DNA of 40,408 bases from Marinomonas gallaica (GCF_001639745.1 NZ_LTAX01000026.1:1-40408); one strand, 5' to 3'; positions 9,236 through 18,540 are shown, counted from the first letter of the stretch. Notes: generated from the letters alone by a model not told the origin. Made by a program: numbers and translations.

Positions 9236-10030
9236 TTAAAATGAAAAGACATCGTTGCCCGATTGACCATCAAACAATTTATCCAAATCCACTTTTTCCT
9301 CCAACGGCTTGGACGTATTCAATTGTTCGTGATGTGCTTGACGAACTTTTAAATCCTTCAAACGCGCCAGGCTAAACAATTGGGCATAGGCAATGCCGAT
9401 GGCTCCAGATTGACTCAACGTCTCTAAAGCCTCTCCTTTAAGAGACTTCAACATTGACTCATTAACGCGATAAACACCGTTTACCGCGTGTTTGACTTGA
9501 TCGTCATCTTCTGCTGCCCAGGATTCGAGTAACCCATGATCAAACAATGCTTGCACGGCTTTATCCGTGATCGTTTGCTGCGCAATACGTGCTTGCATAA
9601 ATGACATGACGGACTGTAGCGCATCCGAAGGGCTGCCATCTTGGTTTAACACGGGCTGTGTACCGGCGTGCTCCGACTCGAAAAAGAACTCCGATGAGGT
9701 ATCCGCTGCCAACACATAGCCTCCCGTGCCGTTCGCTGCCAAATTAAATGGGTAACTGCGCAACATAGAGGGCGTATAAGGCACTACCCATTTGCCTTGT
9801 GGATTAACAAACACATTAACCCCTGCTCGTAATGACAGAAGTGCAACCAGCTGAAAACGATCTGAGTCGGTTTTTAGGAACGCAAGTGGAAAAAAAGGCA
9901 ACAATTGACTGACTTCTGCTCCCACAACTGGGATCACATTGGTCGATTTAGCGTGATTATAGTTTGTCGGCGACACCCATCCAGCAGACAGATGCCTTTC
10001 TTTGCTAAGCGCTTGCCAATTTGCGGACAT
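9236..10030 (-). CDS. SapC family protein (PF07277-like)
   Basis: A 264-residue protein that I assign to the SapC family from its pattern: aromatic residues near the start, AEVSQLLPFFPLAFLK, the QLVALLSLRAGVNVFVNPQG core, then W-VPYTPSMLRSYPF. The start is the internal ATG at 10030, preceded by AAAAGGAGT at ideal spacing; a longer frame reaches 10072 but lacks such a site. Last gene of a leftward trio (2OG-Fe oxygenase-like, DUF6447, SapC) separated by 18 and 42 bases. No signal peptide or membrane segment is seen. The molecular role of SapC-family proteins is not established; here the context is surface-protein genes on both sides. Confidence 0.82.
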   Translation of the reverse strand: MSANWQALSKERHLSAGWVSPTNYNHAKSTNVIPVVGAEVSQLLPFFPLAFLKTDSDRFQLVALLSLRAGVNVFVNPQGKWVVPYTPSMLRSYPFNLAANGTGGYVLAADTSSEFFFESEHAGTQPVLNQDGSPSDALQSVMSFMQARIAQQTITDKAVQALFDHGLLESWAAEDDDQVKHAVNGVYRVNESMLKSLKGEALETLSQSGAIGIAYAQLFSLARLKDLKVRQAHHEQLNTSKPLEEKVDLDKLFDGQSGNDVFSF

Positions 10031-10072
10031 ACCTACTCCTTTTACTGTTTGGTTGAATGTCTTAAGCGTCAA

Positions 10073-10456
10073 TTACAACGCTGCACTAAGTTCATTAGCG
10101 TAGGCAGAGCGAGCCGTACGCGCTAATGCCAAGTCACCTTCCAGTTTTGCTTTACACTTCTGCGCTTTATGAATGGAAAACACCAACTCTTGCGCTTCGC
10201 CTTCAAAATCACTCAACACATAGGTTTTATTATTGATCGTTACAACCTCATCTTTTGCATTGGGCATGGCTTCTTTTGGCATTTTCTGACCCAGCGACTG
10301 AGCATACGCATTGATCGCTGTTTGATGGATCGCCATCTCATCTTGTAACTCTTTGATACGCTGATCGGCAAATTGAATCGACGTTACCGTGCCGCGCTGC
10401 TCTGCTGACAACTGATCTAATGTGTAATCTTGGCCATTAATCGTAATGTTTGACAT
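10073..10456 (-). CDS. DUF6447-like protein with two copies of the repeat
   Basis: A 127-residue acidic, probably cytoplasmic protein. The start is the ATG at 10456 with GGAG eight bases upstream. It consists of two tandem copies of one unit: a beta-hairpin-like TING(Q)xYxL segment, then a long helix ending in QTAINAYAQSL (copy 1, about 1-60) or ARTARSAYANEL (copy 2, about 72-127). The pattern matches DUF6447 as I know it, where one copy is common; function unknown. It sits between the oxygenase-like and SapC genes in what looks like one transcript. The helices suggest it binds a partner protein, perhaps a neighbour or the large secreted proteins; this is inference. Confidence 0.72.
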   Translation of the reverse strand: MSNITINGQDYTLDQLSAEQRGTVTSIQFADQRIKELQDEMAIHQTAINAYAQSLGQKMPKEAMPNAKDEVVTINNKTYVLSDFEGEAQELVFSIHKAQKCKAKLEGDLALARTARSAYANELSAAL

Positions 10457-10474
10457 GCTAGTCTCCATATTAAG

Positions 10475-11107
10475 TTAGTTTTTTTTGGGTAAAACGGGGG
10501 ATAAGGTCCGTTCCATCGCATTCATAGGGATCGAAATACGCGTCTGGTCAGACTCATTGGGTAACACTGAATGCTCCAGCCAACAGGGAAACAGCACCAG
10601 TTGACCGGCTTTAGGGGCGATGTGCACATCACCACTGCCAAAACGGCAACCGTCTGCTTGTAAGCGCGAGTATTTGGCCGCTGGACGTGGCTCATGAAAC
10701 ACAATATCGCCCGAGTTCTCTGGCACCGTAAGGTAATACACGCCGCTGTACAAAGACATGGCGTGGCCGTGCTGATAATTAAACGCCTGAGGATGGCTTA
10801 AGTTCACCGACCCTTGAACATCAAAATGCTCTGCTTGCGCTTGTTGCTGATGCTGCTCAAATACGTACTGAAAGCACTGTTTGCTTAAGCGTTGCAACGG
10901 CGCGAACAACGGTTCATCAAATAAGTCAAACGGTGTTTTCCAGCCATTGTAATTTGAACGGTTCATTTTCTCCGTTACAGGCTCGCTCGCTTGGCGCTGA
11001 GCAATGTAGTCAAGCCATGCTGGATGATGCTCAGACAGCTCTAGGTTGAAGGTAAACAGTCGCGTGACAAACACGTCATTGAACGTGATGCTAATATTTT
11101 TTGACAT
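10475..11107 (-). CDS. Putative 2OG-Fe(II) oxygenase (TIGR02466-like)
   Basis: A 210-residue protein with the double-stranded beta-helix pattern of the TIGR02466 group: QHGHAMSLYSGVYYL (about 112-126, with His113/His115), a GDIVFHEPR strand, then VLFPCWLEHSVLPN (about 171-184, His179) and R190-ISIPMN, the usual 2-oxoglutarate-binding Arg. These residues predict Fe(II)/2-oxoglutarate-dependent hydroxylation; the substrate is unknown. I chose the ATG at 11107; the frame opens at a TTG at 11140 but neither has a strong ribosome binding site. It heads a trio with DUF6447 and SapC, directly downstream of the SLP1 terminator, so a role in modifying a surface protein is plausible. Confidence 0.75.
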   Translation of the reverse strand: MSKNISITFNDVFVTRLFTFNLELSEHHPAWLDYIAQRQASEPVTEKMNRSNYNGWKTPFDLFDEPLFAPLQRLSKQCFQYVFEQHQQQAQAEHFDVQGSVNLSHPQAFNYQHGHAMSLYSGVYYLTVPENSGDIVFHEPRPAAKYSRLQADGCRFGSGDVHIAPKAGQLVLFPCWLEHSVLPNESDQTRISIPMNAMERTLSPVLPKKN

Positions 11108-11172
11108 GGTGCGGTCCACTGAGATCCAAGACACTGGCAATTTTGAATGGCACAGCCTAACACTGCCACTGC

Positions 11173-11211
11173 AAAAAAAGAAACCCCTCAGAATGGATTC
11201 TGAAGGGTTTC
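11173..11211 (-). terminator. Rho-independent terminator of SLP1
   Basis: On the minus strand a 15-bp stem (GAAACCCTTCAGAAT with its complement, one G-T wobble) closes on a two-base apex and is followed by seven T residues (complement of 11173-11179). It lies about 53 bases beyond the SLP1 stop codon. It is a textbook strong terminator, as expected for a highly transcribed gene. Confidence 0.9.
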
Positions 11212-11263
11212 GGACTTAGCGAAGGATGACTCTAGGAGTCGTCCAACTAAGAGATCACTTAGC

Positions 11264-14200
11264 TTATGCTAGGAAATCAGACACTGCAGTGTTGTAGTCA
11301 GCAGAACCTACTAGGTTCGCTACTTCAATTGTTGGATCAATGCTGTTACCGAAGTCCAATGTACCTAGTAACTGGCTGCCAGACGATGCAAACAAACCAT
11401 CATCACCCGCTTCAGTGTTGCTCGAAACAAGGTTGAATACTTTGTATTCGCCTAGGTTTTGATTGTTCTCGATCATTACGATCACAGACTGAGTAGACTG
11501 TACTATTGTAGCATCATTCGCATCGGCATTAAGATCACCGTTGACTAGACCACCCGCTACCGTTGTACCACCTGTACCGTTCAACGCTGCAACCAATTGC
11601 GCCGCAGTTAGGTTGTCGAAGCTTACAGAGCTTGCAGTTGTTTCGTCATAAGACAAGAACGTTACACTGTTTTCTTCAGCAGTAGCATCAGTATTCAACG
11701 TCACGTCTACTGGTGTTTCAGAGAAGTTGTTTGTGTTGCTAGATGCATCCACTGTGTTGTTTAGGTACGCAGTGAAATCTAGAACGTGAGAACCTACTTC
11801 TGTTAGATCGTCTGCGTCAAAGAAGTTGGCAATCGATACTTTACCAAAGGTATCGTCGATTACTAGCGTGTTCGTGCTTTGAGTTAGCGATTGAGTAGTT
11901 TCTTCGAAAACTGAGTTGCCGTTGTTTGTATCATCAGCATCAACGTTAGAACCCAGTGCTACAAGATCGTTAGCACCTTTTGCTAGGTTGATAACAGATG
12001 TGTTTGTTAGCGTACCTTGAGTACCAGCAGTATCCGTCACTTCTACAGCATCAACGTCATCTACGATGATGTTAGCAACGTCCGTTGCAGTTGAGCTTGA
12101 AGTAATAGAGCTGTAATCAGTAAGAGTAGTTGCGCCAGTAGCACCCAATTCAAGCATACCTTGAAGCAATGCAGTGTAATCACCCGTGCTTAGATTTACT
12201 TGAGAACCCGTTGCACCTGTATTCACAACGTCAGGTTGCGTAATATCGAAGTCCATTAGGTTGTTGCCGTCGATTGTAGACGTTACTGTGATTTGCTGTG
12301 TGCCATCATCGTAAGTTACGTCAAGTAGACGGCTTAGCTCTGGGTTCGCTTCGATTGCACGTTCGATTGCATCGTTGATCTCAAGGTCTGTTGCGATGAA
12401 CTTGTTCGCAGCCGTTGTGTTGATCGTTACCGTACTTTCAAAACCAGCAAACGTTACCGTCATAGTCGCTTTGTATAGTACGTCACGGTAAGAAGATACA
12501 CCTGAGTCTGCACCGTGAGTGTAAACTGCTTTAGTACCATTGTTGTTGATGAATACGAAGTCAGAATCCGTACCAGTGTTGATGTCGTAACGACCGCCAT
12601 CTGTTACTTCTACGTAGTCTTCACCAGAAGAAGTTGATACAGACAAGTTGTCTAGTACGTACATAGTTTCTTCAGAAACATCAGTTTCAGCCGCGATACC
12701 TGATAGGTACACTTCGTCATCACCCGCCGCAGTAGAAACTGTTAGGCTAGTGTTTACGTCGTCGATCGCATCGCCATCAGTGCTAACGCGGATCTCATCA
12801 GAACCAGCACCTGTAGAGTAGCTGTAATCGCCTTCTTCGTCGATTGCAACGTTGAAGTACACATCACCGCCGCCCGCTGCTGTCAACGTGTTAACGTTTT
12901 GCGCTGCGAACTCTTCACCGATGTTTAGGTCACCTAGGAAGCTGTTTGCATTCACTGTATCGATCGACTGATCTTGTGATGTTGTAGAACCAATGCCAAA
13001 TGGCGTTACAGAATCCGCTTCAGCAGACACACCGCGAATAGTCAACGCTGCAAAAGTATCACCATCAACAAACGCTGCATCTGTTGCAATGTTTACTGTA
13101 CGCAGTGCACCGTTAGTAGATGTGATGTAACCAAGGTTAGATGGCTTGTCTTCGTTACCCAATACAGAGATGTTGAATACTTCAATACCGTCTGCTTGGT
13201 CAACGTCTGTGTCGCCATTCGAGTTTTGGTCTTTACCACCGATGATTAGGTTGCCACCTTCACCATCACGACCTACTTTTTCAAGCTCTACGTTGATAGA
13301 GATTGGGTCGTTGCTTACTTGGCTTTGAGCATTGAAACGGCCGTAAAGGTCGTATTCACCGATTGCATCTTCTACTTGGCTGTAACCGATTGGTGTTACA
13401 ACAGAACCGTCGCCAGTCGTTAGAACAATCGCAGGGATATCAACAGAACGCTCACCGCTGTCAAGGAACGTGAAGTCAGTGATGGTAGGGTCAAGTGTTA
13501 GCGTTGTACCAGCTGGAACAGTGCCATCAGCAATCAATGCTGCCAATTCTGTTTGAAGTGCTGCAACGAAACCAGCGTGCGTACCCGCTGTCGCCGCTTC
13601 TGGTGTATCAAGGTCGATGATAGTCGCGCCGCCATCTAGACTGAAACGGATACCGTCAACGTTGATGTTGTTTAGCAAATCTGGGTTGTTTGCAAGGTTT
13701 GCATCTTCGTCAAGAAGGAAGTAGAACGCTTGCGCTTCAGATGTTTGACCAGATACTAGGTAATCTTCATCGAAGTAAACTGTTAAGTCAGACGCATCTT
13801 GGTCAGAGTTAAAGTTATCTGTGTGAACCATCGTTACTGTTAGGTCACCTGTGTTGCGTAGGTTACCGTCAGATTCTAGAGTTGTTAGGTTCTCGATTAC
13901 TAGATCGCCGTCAGAGAAGTTAGAACCGATTTTATCGATATCAGTCATGTTCTTCGCATCAACAGTTAATGTAGTTGCAGAACCTGCCGCATCAGTCAAT
14001 GCATCGCGCGCTTGAATTTTAACGATTTCGATGTTTTGAGTCGATGGTTGAACGTCGATACGGTTTTGTGCATCACCGGTTGCGCCAAAGAACTCAGGTA
14101 CTAGTTCAGCTGTTAGCGTGTCAACACCACCTTGGCCGTCTAGACGGTCAGCAGATGACAATGTGTTAGATACACCACCAGTGAAAGAGTTTTGAGATAG

Positions 14201-14845
14201 GAACGCTTCGTAAAGATCGTTACCAGACGTACCTACGAAATCAGCGCCACGGTCAGTCGTAGCAGTCAATTCGAAGATGTTATCACCAGTGTTGCTGCCA
14301 CCGAATAGTGTGCCATCATCAATAGCGCCAGTTTTAGCTGTTACTGTAGCGTCTTCAGCGGTTACACCGTCTGTAACAGTACGCATTTGCTCTAGAGATA
14401 GACCAGAGTAGTTACCATTTAGTGCAAAGTACTCAGCTACTTCAACTTTGTTGTTTAGCTCAGCAACTGCTTGGCCCCAAGTCGCATCGTCTTCTGGAAC
14501 AGAAGCCAATGTTTCGATTGCTACAGCAACCGCTTCACCGCGAGAAGCACCCGCATTAATTGCGCCTGCAACAAATGCAGCACCTTCTGCTTTTGCATCA
14601 GCTGAAACGTTGTCGCCTAGTAGGTTGTTAACGAAACGCTCAGCAAACTCTTCTGCTGTAAGGTATGTTGGGTAGATAGAAGAGAATTCAGCAGACTCAC
14701 CTAGGTTAGCTGCGTAGCCCGCTAGTGTCGCGCCATTGTCTAGACCTGTTGCTAGTTCAGAAAGAAGGTCAGATGTTGGTGCTGCATCGAACATACCAAC
14801 TAGAAGAGTCAGTAGTTCTGTACGCTGTGTTTGACTAATAGCCAT
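11264..14845 (-). CDS. S-layer/RTX-type surface protein with DUF4214-like N-terminus (SLP1)
   Basis: An acidic 1,193-residue protein in which I find no Cys, rich in Asp, Thr, Gly and Ala. Residues 1-140 form a helical DUF4214-like region starting MAISQTQRTELL; then a few RTX-like pieces (FVGTSGNDLYEAF) and a long beta-rich body. The C-terminus carries the module VIMIENNQNLGEYKVFNL ... LLGTLDFG, ending in a hydrophobic DFLA. No N-terminal signal peptide is present, so C-terminal-signal type I export is likely; the exporter is elsewhere. The ATG has AAGGAG eight bases upstream. The leader is about 200 bases, with a CRP-type site and strong terminator. An 835-bp part is almost identical in DNA to SLP2. 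I infer an abundant surface-layer protein; a large adhesin is the alternative. Confidence 0.8.
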   Translation of the reverse strand: MAISQTQRTELLTLLVGMFDAAPTSDLLSELATGLDNGATLAGYAANLGESAEFSSIYPTYLTAEEFAERFVNNLLGDNVSADAKAEGAAFVAGAINAGASRGEAVAVAIETLASVPEDDATWGQAVAELNNKVEVAEYFALNGNYSGLSLEQMRTVTDGVTAEDATVTAKTGAIDDGTLFGGSNTGDNIFELTATTDRGADFVGTSGNDLYEAFLSQNSFTGGVSNTLSSADRLDGQGGVDTLTAELVPEFFGATGDAQNRIDVQPSTQNIEIVKIQARDALTDAAGSATTLTVDAKNMTDIDKIGSNFSDGDLVIENLTTLESDGNLRNTGDLTVTMVHTDNFNSDQDASDLTVYFDEDYLVSGQTSEAQAFYFLLDEDANLANNPDLLNNINVDGIRFSLDGGATIIDLDTPEAATAGTHAGFVAALQTELAALIADGTVPAGTTLTLDPTITDFTFLDSGERSVDIPAIVLTTGDGSVVTPIGYSQVEDAIGEYDLYGRFNAQSQVSNDPISINVELEKVGRDGEGGNLIIGGKDQNSNGDTDVDQADGIEVFNISVLGNEDKPSNLGYITSTNGALRTVNIATDAAFVDGDTFAALTIRGVSAEADSVTPFGIGSTTSQDQSIDTVNANSFLGDLNIGEEFAAQNVNTLTAAGGGDVYFNVAIDEEGDYSYSTGAGSDEIRVSTDGDAIDDVNTSLTVSTAAGDDEVYLSGIAAETDVSEETMYVLDNLSVSTSSGEDYVEVTDGGRYDINTGTDSDFVFINNNGTKAVYTHGADSGVSSYRDVLYKATMTVTFAGFESTVTINTTAANKFIATDLEINDAIERAIEANPELSRLLDVTYDDGTQQITVTSTIDGNNLMDFDITQPDVVNTGATGSQVNLSTGDYTALLQGMLELGATGATTLTDYSSITSSSTATDVANIIVDDVDAVEVTDTAGTQGTLTNTSVINLAKGANDLVALGSNVDADDTNNGNSVFEETTQSLTQSTNTLVIDDTFGKVSIANFFDADDLTEVGSHVLDFTAYLNNTVDASSNTNNFSETPVDVTLNTDATAEENSVTFLSYDETTASSVSFDNLTAAQLVAALNGTGGTTVAGGLVNGDLNADANDATIVQSTQSVIVMIENNQNLGEYKVFNLVSSNTEAGDDGLFASSGSQLLGTLDFGNSIDPTIEVANLVGSADYNTAVSDFLA

Positions 14846-14972
14846 TTATAAAACTCCTTGATCAAAGGTTATTTACTAAACTTCACAGTAGACCAATGTT
14901 CAATGTATTGGCCTGACTTGAGAAAGTCTTAGTGATTACTTACGCATCCGCGTTAGTACTGTTTGCATGAAA

Positions 14973-15016
14973 TGTAACAGACACGATGATAAAGATTATC
15001 AACTATATTTGTTACA
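14973..15016. promoter_or_regulatory. Nested inverted repeat in the SLP1 leader
   Basis: TGTAACA (14973-14979) and TGTTACA (15010-15016) enclose a second palindrome GATAA-AGA-TTATC (14988-15000), almost symmetrically (8 and 9 bases). It lies downstream of the predicted transcription start, inside the 5' leader of SLP1. It could be a repressor site or an RNA hairpin that stabilises the leader. Confidence 0.4.
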
Positions 15017-15055
15017 CTTTGGTGAGAAGAACGCCTCTCATCCAGCATATGATTC

Positions 15056-15098
15056 AGAATAATCGAGATTTTGCCCAGAGTTTGTGATGGGCATCACA
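15056..15098 (-). promoter_or_regulatory. CRP-type operator and class II-like promoter of SLP1
   Basis: TGTGATGGGCATCACA (15083-15098) matches the CRP consensus TGTGA-N6-TCACA exactly, with 7-bp arms. Reading leftward, the hexamer TATTCT (15061-15056) begins 29.5 bases from the centre of the site, the geometry of a class II CRP promoter (centre near -41.5, start near 15049). The rest of the 382-base gap 14846-15227 holds the leader and a nested palindrome, and I see no gene in it. Confidence 0.75.
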
Positions 15099-15227
15099 CG
15101 AGTAATCTTTTGTCTAAATTTGTTAATCAGAATGTCTGTGTCTAAATGACATTTTTTCGGTTGATAAGACTGTCATAAAACTTCGTTTATAATCAACCAC
15201 TTTTTGATGTGCTAGGCAATATTTACG

Positions 15228-16352
15228 CTATGTGTATGCAATGCTTACTTGTGTGCCCCAGCTTTGCCATTTGTTCAGTGAAGCCAAAAGCAAAACGTCA
15301 TCAGGCGCATGACGTAGCCCACTTTGAAGGCTCTCCATAAATTTACCCATGCGACCCTGCTGCCAATATTGAGTAAGATGAGAAAACAAATAGTAATCGG
15401 TCAATTCCGTACATGCTGTTAGGTTCTTTGCACCTATCACAGAGTCAAAATAGGGGTTAGGAGTCTGCCAGTCGCAACCATATAAAGCGACTAACCAATT
15501 AATTGGCTCACTGAGATACCACGACTGTCCTACAGGTGTTTGTTTAAGCGTGGTATTAAAAACAGGGTATACGGTAATACGCTGTGTTTCACGAGCCAAT
15601 CCTTTTGCCCAAAAGCCACCATAAGATGCAGAGCTACTCGCAGGCGTATAAAAACCACACACGTCTAACGCAACCCCCGAAACATGGCGCATCACTCGGG
15701 GGTTTTTCATACCAAAAGATGCACTGTCTTCCCACCACCCGTGCTGTGTTAACAATCTAACCACTTTGTTGAGGTGGCGATAATCTACGCCAACGTCTAG
15801 ATCTTTATCAAAAGGCAATAAATGCCCTTCTCGCTCTAACCCTAAAAGACTGCCTGCGATCGGAAACACCTTAATGCCAGCATCATGACACAATTGCAAT
15901 ATTTGCCACAGAAGCGTCTCATTCTCTACGTAGTTAAAATCACATGCATTAGCCGTACATAAGTTAGATTGATGTGATCTGCTGAGAACGTGCTCCAACG
16001 CTAGTCTTTGCCATTTAAGCGCATGTGTCATCAGGCCTTTCCAGCGAGCTACCTCTGCCGCGGCATTGAGGATTTGCCAGTTCCCTCCCATGACCGTTAG
16101 CAGTGTTTGGGCATGAGACCAGGCCGCGTTTATTTGCCCTGTAAATAACAGCGTCCTTAATAAAAGCGCCTGAATAGCGTAGTGTTGTGGCATCAACTGA
16201 GTTGCTTTATGAGCATAAATTAAAGCCTGTTGATGCCATCCAAGCATATTAAACGCGTTTATTAACAGAAAATAGTGTCGGGCCGAACTCGGCTGACGGT
16301 CTAAGGTGCGTTTGCATACTGCAATAAGATCAAGACACTCTGTCTTCGTCAT
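15228..16352 (-). CDS. TPR-like + LicD-family phosphotransferase-like protein
   Basis: 374 residues. The first about 125 are helical and TPR-like. From about 145 on it resembles LicD/fukutin-type nucleotidyltransferase-fold proteins that move phosphoryl-alcohol groups (for example phosphocholine) onto glycans: GSLLGLEREG at 167-176, then PFDKDLDVGVD at 180-190 with Asp182, 184 and 186 as likely metal ligands. It is the last gene of a leftward operon; its ATG overlaps the stop codon of the SDR gene in an ATGA, a sign of translational coupling. No signal peptide, so cytoplasmic. A function in decorating a glycan with a phosphodiester is inferred; donor and acceptor cannot be read. Confidence 0.72.
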   Translation of the reverse strand: MTKTECLDLIAVCKRTLDRQPSSARHYFLLINAFNMLGWHQQALIYAHKATQLMPQHYAIQALLLRTLLFTGQINAAWSHAQTLLTVMGGNWQILNAAAEVARWKGLMTHALKWQRLALEHVLSRSHQSNLCTANACDFNYVENETLLWQILQLCHDAGIKVFPIAGSLLGLEREGHLLPFDKDLDVGVDYRHLNKVVRLLTQHGWWEDSASFGMKNPRVMRHVSGVALDVCGFYTPASSSASYGGFWAKGLARETQRITVYPVFNTTLKQTPVGQSWYLSEPINWLVALYGCDWQTPNPYFDSVIGAKNLTACTELTDYYLFSHLTQYWQQGRMGKFMESLQSGLRHAPDDVLLLASLNKWQSWGTQVSIAYT

Positions 16353-17338
16353 AAATGAGGGACTTTTTCTTTCTTACTGGAAAGTAACGTTGAGTAAAAT
16401 CGACATGTCAGCTCTAGCCCTTTGTCTAACGTTACTTGGGGTGACCAGCCTAATTTATCGAGCGCTAATGATATATCAGGGCAGCGGCGCTTGGGATCGT
16501 CTATCGGTAAATCACGATAGATGATTTCGGAATGGCTATTTGTTAATGCAATCACTTTATGCGCAAGTGCTAACACTGTGATTTCGCTCGGGTTACCAAG
16601 ATTAATGGGGGCTGAACATTCGGACTGAGCTAATTTTAACAAGCCATCAATGGTATCACTGACAAAACAAAAACTACGCGTTTGTTTTCCTTCACCAAAA
16701 ACAGTGATCGGTTGGTCATTAAGCGCTTGGTTTATAAAACTGCTTACAACTCGTCCGTCGTTTACCGCCATATTCGGTCCGTAGCTGTTAAATAACCTAG
16801 CCACCTTCACGGATACACCCAACTGCCTTTGAAAATCGAAACACAGACTTTCTGCGCAGCGCTTTCCTTCGTCATAACACGACCTAGGGCCAATTGGGTT
16901 TACATTACCGTGATAAGTTTCTACTTGTGGCGATTGATCAGGGTCACCGTATACCTCAGATGTCGACGTGAATAATATTGGAATATTGAGTTTGGCCGCC
17001 AATTCTAATACGTGTAATGTCCCAATGACCGATGTTTTAGTCGTGCCTATCGGGTCAGCTTGATAGTGAATGGGGGACGCAGGACACGCTAAATGAAATA
17101 TTCCATCAAGGCTACTCACATCAAATGGCAGTACGATGTCTTGCTGCAAAAAACGATACCGTACATGGGTTTGTAACTGAGCAATATTTGCCAACGACCC
17201 TGTTGCTAGGTTATCCATGCCGATAACATAATGCCCCATTTCCAATAAACGCTGAGATAAATGAAACCCTAGGAAACCCGCACCACCAGTGACTAAAAAA
17301 GTGCGATTTTTCTCCATTAACGGGAACACCTGTGTCAT
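16349..17338 (-). CDS. UDP-glucuronate decarboxylase-like SDR (UDP-xylose synthase)
   Basis: 329 residues, an extended short-chain dehydrogenase. It has the NAD-binding TGGAGFLG at 17-24, the UXS-typical HLACPASPIHYQ at 82-93, the STSEVYGDP strand at 125-133, and SCYDEGKR with catalytic Tyr155 and Lys159; NPIGPRSCYDEGKR and FNSYGP are close to the UDP-glucuronate decarboxylase signature. Predicted reaction: UDP-glucuronate to UDP-xylose plus CO2. The ATG overlaps the upstream glycosyltransferase stop in ATGA, and its own stop overlaps the next start. Length fits the single-domain family. It would supply a nucleotide pentose to the neighbouring transferases; a 4-epimerase of the same family is the main alternative. 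Confidence 0.82.
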   Translation of the reverse strand: MTQVFPLMEKNRTFLVTGGAGFLGFHLSQRLLEMGHYVIGMDNLATGSLANIAQLQTHVRYRFLQQDIVLPFDVSSLDGIFHLACPASPIHYQADPIGTTKTSVIGTLHVLELAAKLNIPILFTSTSEVYGDPDQSPQVETYHGNVNPIGPRSCYDEGKRCAESLCFDFQRQLGVSVKVARLFNSYGPNMAVNDGRVVSSFINQALNDQPITVFGEGKQTRSFCFVSDTIDGLLKLAQSECSAPINLGNPSEITVLALAHKVIALTNSHSEIIYRDLPIDDPKRRCPDISLALDKLGWSPQVTLDKGLELTCRFYSTLLSSKKEKVPHL

Positions 17339-18273
17339 ACCTGATGCCCAGATTTATTTAATGCTTTAGTGACAATCATGATAGCTCTTTGCAATATCTG
17401 GTTGAGGTAAGCATGATCTTCACCAAAATAGCTGTGTTGCATGGTTTGCGCCTTCTCTGCCGCTAGAATACCTTGATATGCTTGTTTAGCAGACAAACTT
17501 GCTCCCGTTTGCATGATTTTGGCAATGGCTTGTATCTCAGATACGGTTAACTCGGGATAATATAAACTTAATAGTCGAACCCTTAAAGGCGTTTTGTCTT
17601 GATTTATTCGCGGCGTATTTGCACTGATATTTCCTTCATGACGAAAATATTCGACCAGTTGATCCGGCATATTGTAGAAGGTAGCGCCCGCTTCGACCAT
17701 CCGTAAATAAAACTCAAAGTCGTCGTCACCACGACGTTCGGCACTGTAATTGAGATTATGCTGCCGCATAAACGCCTTTCGAATCATGACAGTAGGATGT
17801 ACAAAAGCACAGTCCATCATTAGCAATAACGCCTTTAATTGCGCGTCCCCGCTCAGCATATCCATGCGAACGCTTGTGTCTGAAAACACTTTCGTCGCTT
17901 GCCCTCCTACCAGAGTGATGTCTGGGTGCTGATCTAAAAATTCAGTTTGCAATGCCAACCGCCTCGGCGCGGCTCGATCGTCTGAATCCATAACAGCAAT
18001 GTACTCCCCCTTTGCCGCATCATTTCCCAATGCTCGCGCCAATCCTTGACCACCATTGCTCGGAAGTGACAATAAACGAACCCTATTGTCGCACTTTGCA
18101 TAATGCTCAACTACTTTTATCGTGCCGTCCTGTGATCCATCGTCCACAACGATTAGCTCAAAGTCCTCGTAACTTTGCGCCAGAATACTGTCGATCGCTC
18201 TTGATACTTGATGCACTCGATTATAAACAGGCATCACAACACTTACTTTTGGCGTATGATCGATTTTATTCAT
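17335..18273 (-). CDS. GT2 family glycosyltransferase
   Basis: 312 residues from the ATG at 18273, which has AGGAAATAGAAGG just upstream; the frame extends to a GTG at 18354 but the extra residues do not fit the family start. GT-A fold features: KVSVVMPVYNR at 9-19, ELIVVDDGSQDGT at 39-51 and DSDD at 96-99 as the metal/UDP-binding acidic motif. A helical region follows to the end. No membrane segments, so a cytoplasmic enzyme acting on a lipid-linked or protein acceptor. First gene of a three-gene operon with ATGA overlaps (GT2, UXS-like, LicD-like) inserted between the two S-layer genes. Sugar specificity unknown. Confidence 0.85.
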   Translation of the reverse strand: MNKIDHTPKVSVVMPVYNRVHQVSRAIDSILAQSYEDFELIVVDDGSQDGTIKVVEHYAKCDNRVRLLSLPSNGGQGLARALGNDAAKGEYIAVMDSDDRAAPRRLALQTEFLDQHPDITLVGGQATKVFSDTSVRMDMLSGDAQLKALLLMMDCAFVHPTVMIRKAFMRQHNLNYSAERRGDDDFEFYLRMVEAGATFYNMPDQLVEYFRHEGNISANTPRINQDKTPLRVRLLSLYYPELTVSEIQAIAKIMQTGASLSAKQAYQGILAAEKAQTMQHSYFGEDHAYLNQILQRAIMIVTKALNKSGHQV

Positions 18274-18540
18274 CCTTCTATTTCCTATTTTCCTTACACT
18301 GAACGTTACTGCGGATACTTGTAGTAAAGGCTCTCTATTACTGTCATATGCCACGATGCTTTTGGATTACCGCTAAAATGGCAACTCATTAGAGTCGCCT
18401 AATCAACGCTCGACGATTAAGGTTTTGCCCTCCTTTATCTAACGTCGGGGCAACTTCACTTAGTCTATCAAGACACTCAAACAGCATGAGTTTTCCCAAA
18501 TCATCCACACTCCAACTGGAACAAATACATAGATCGATAA

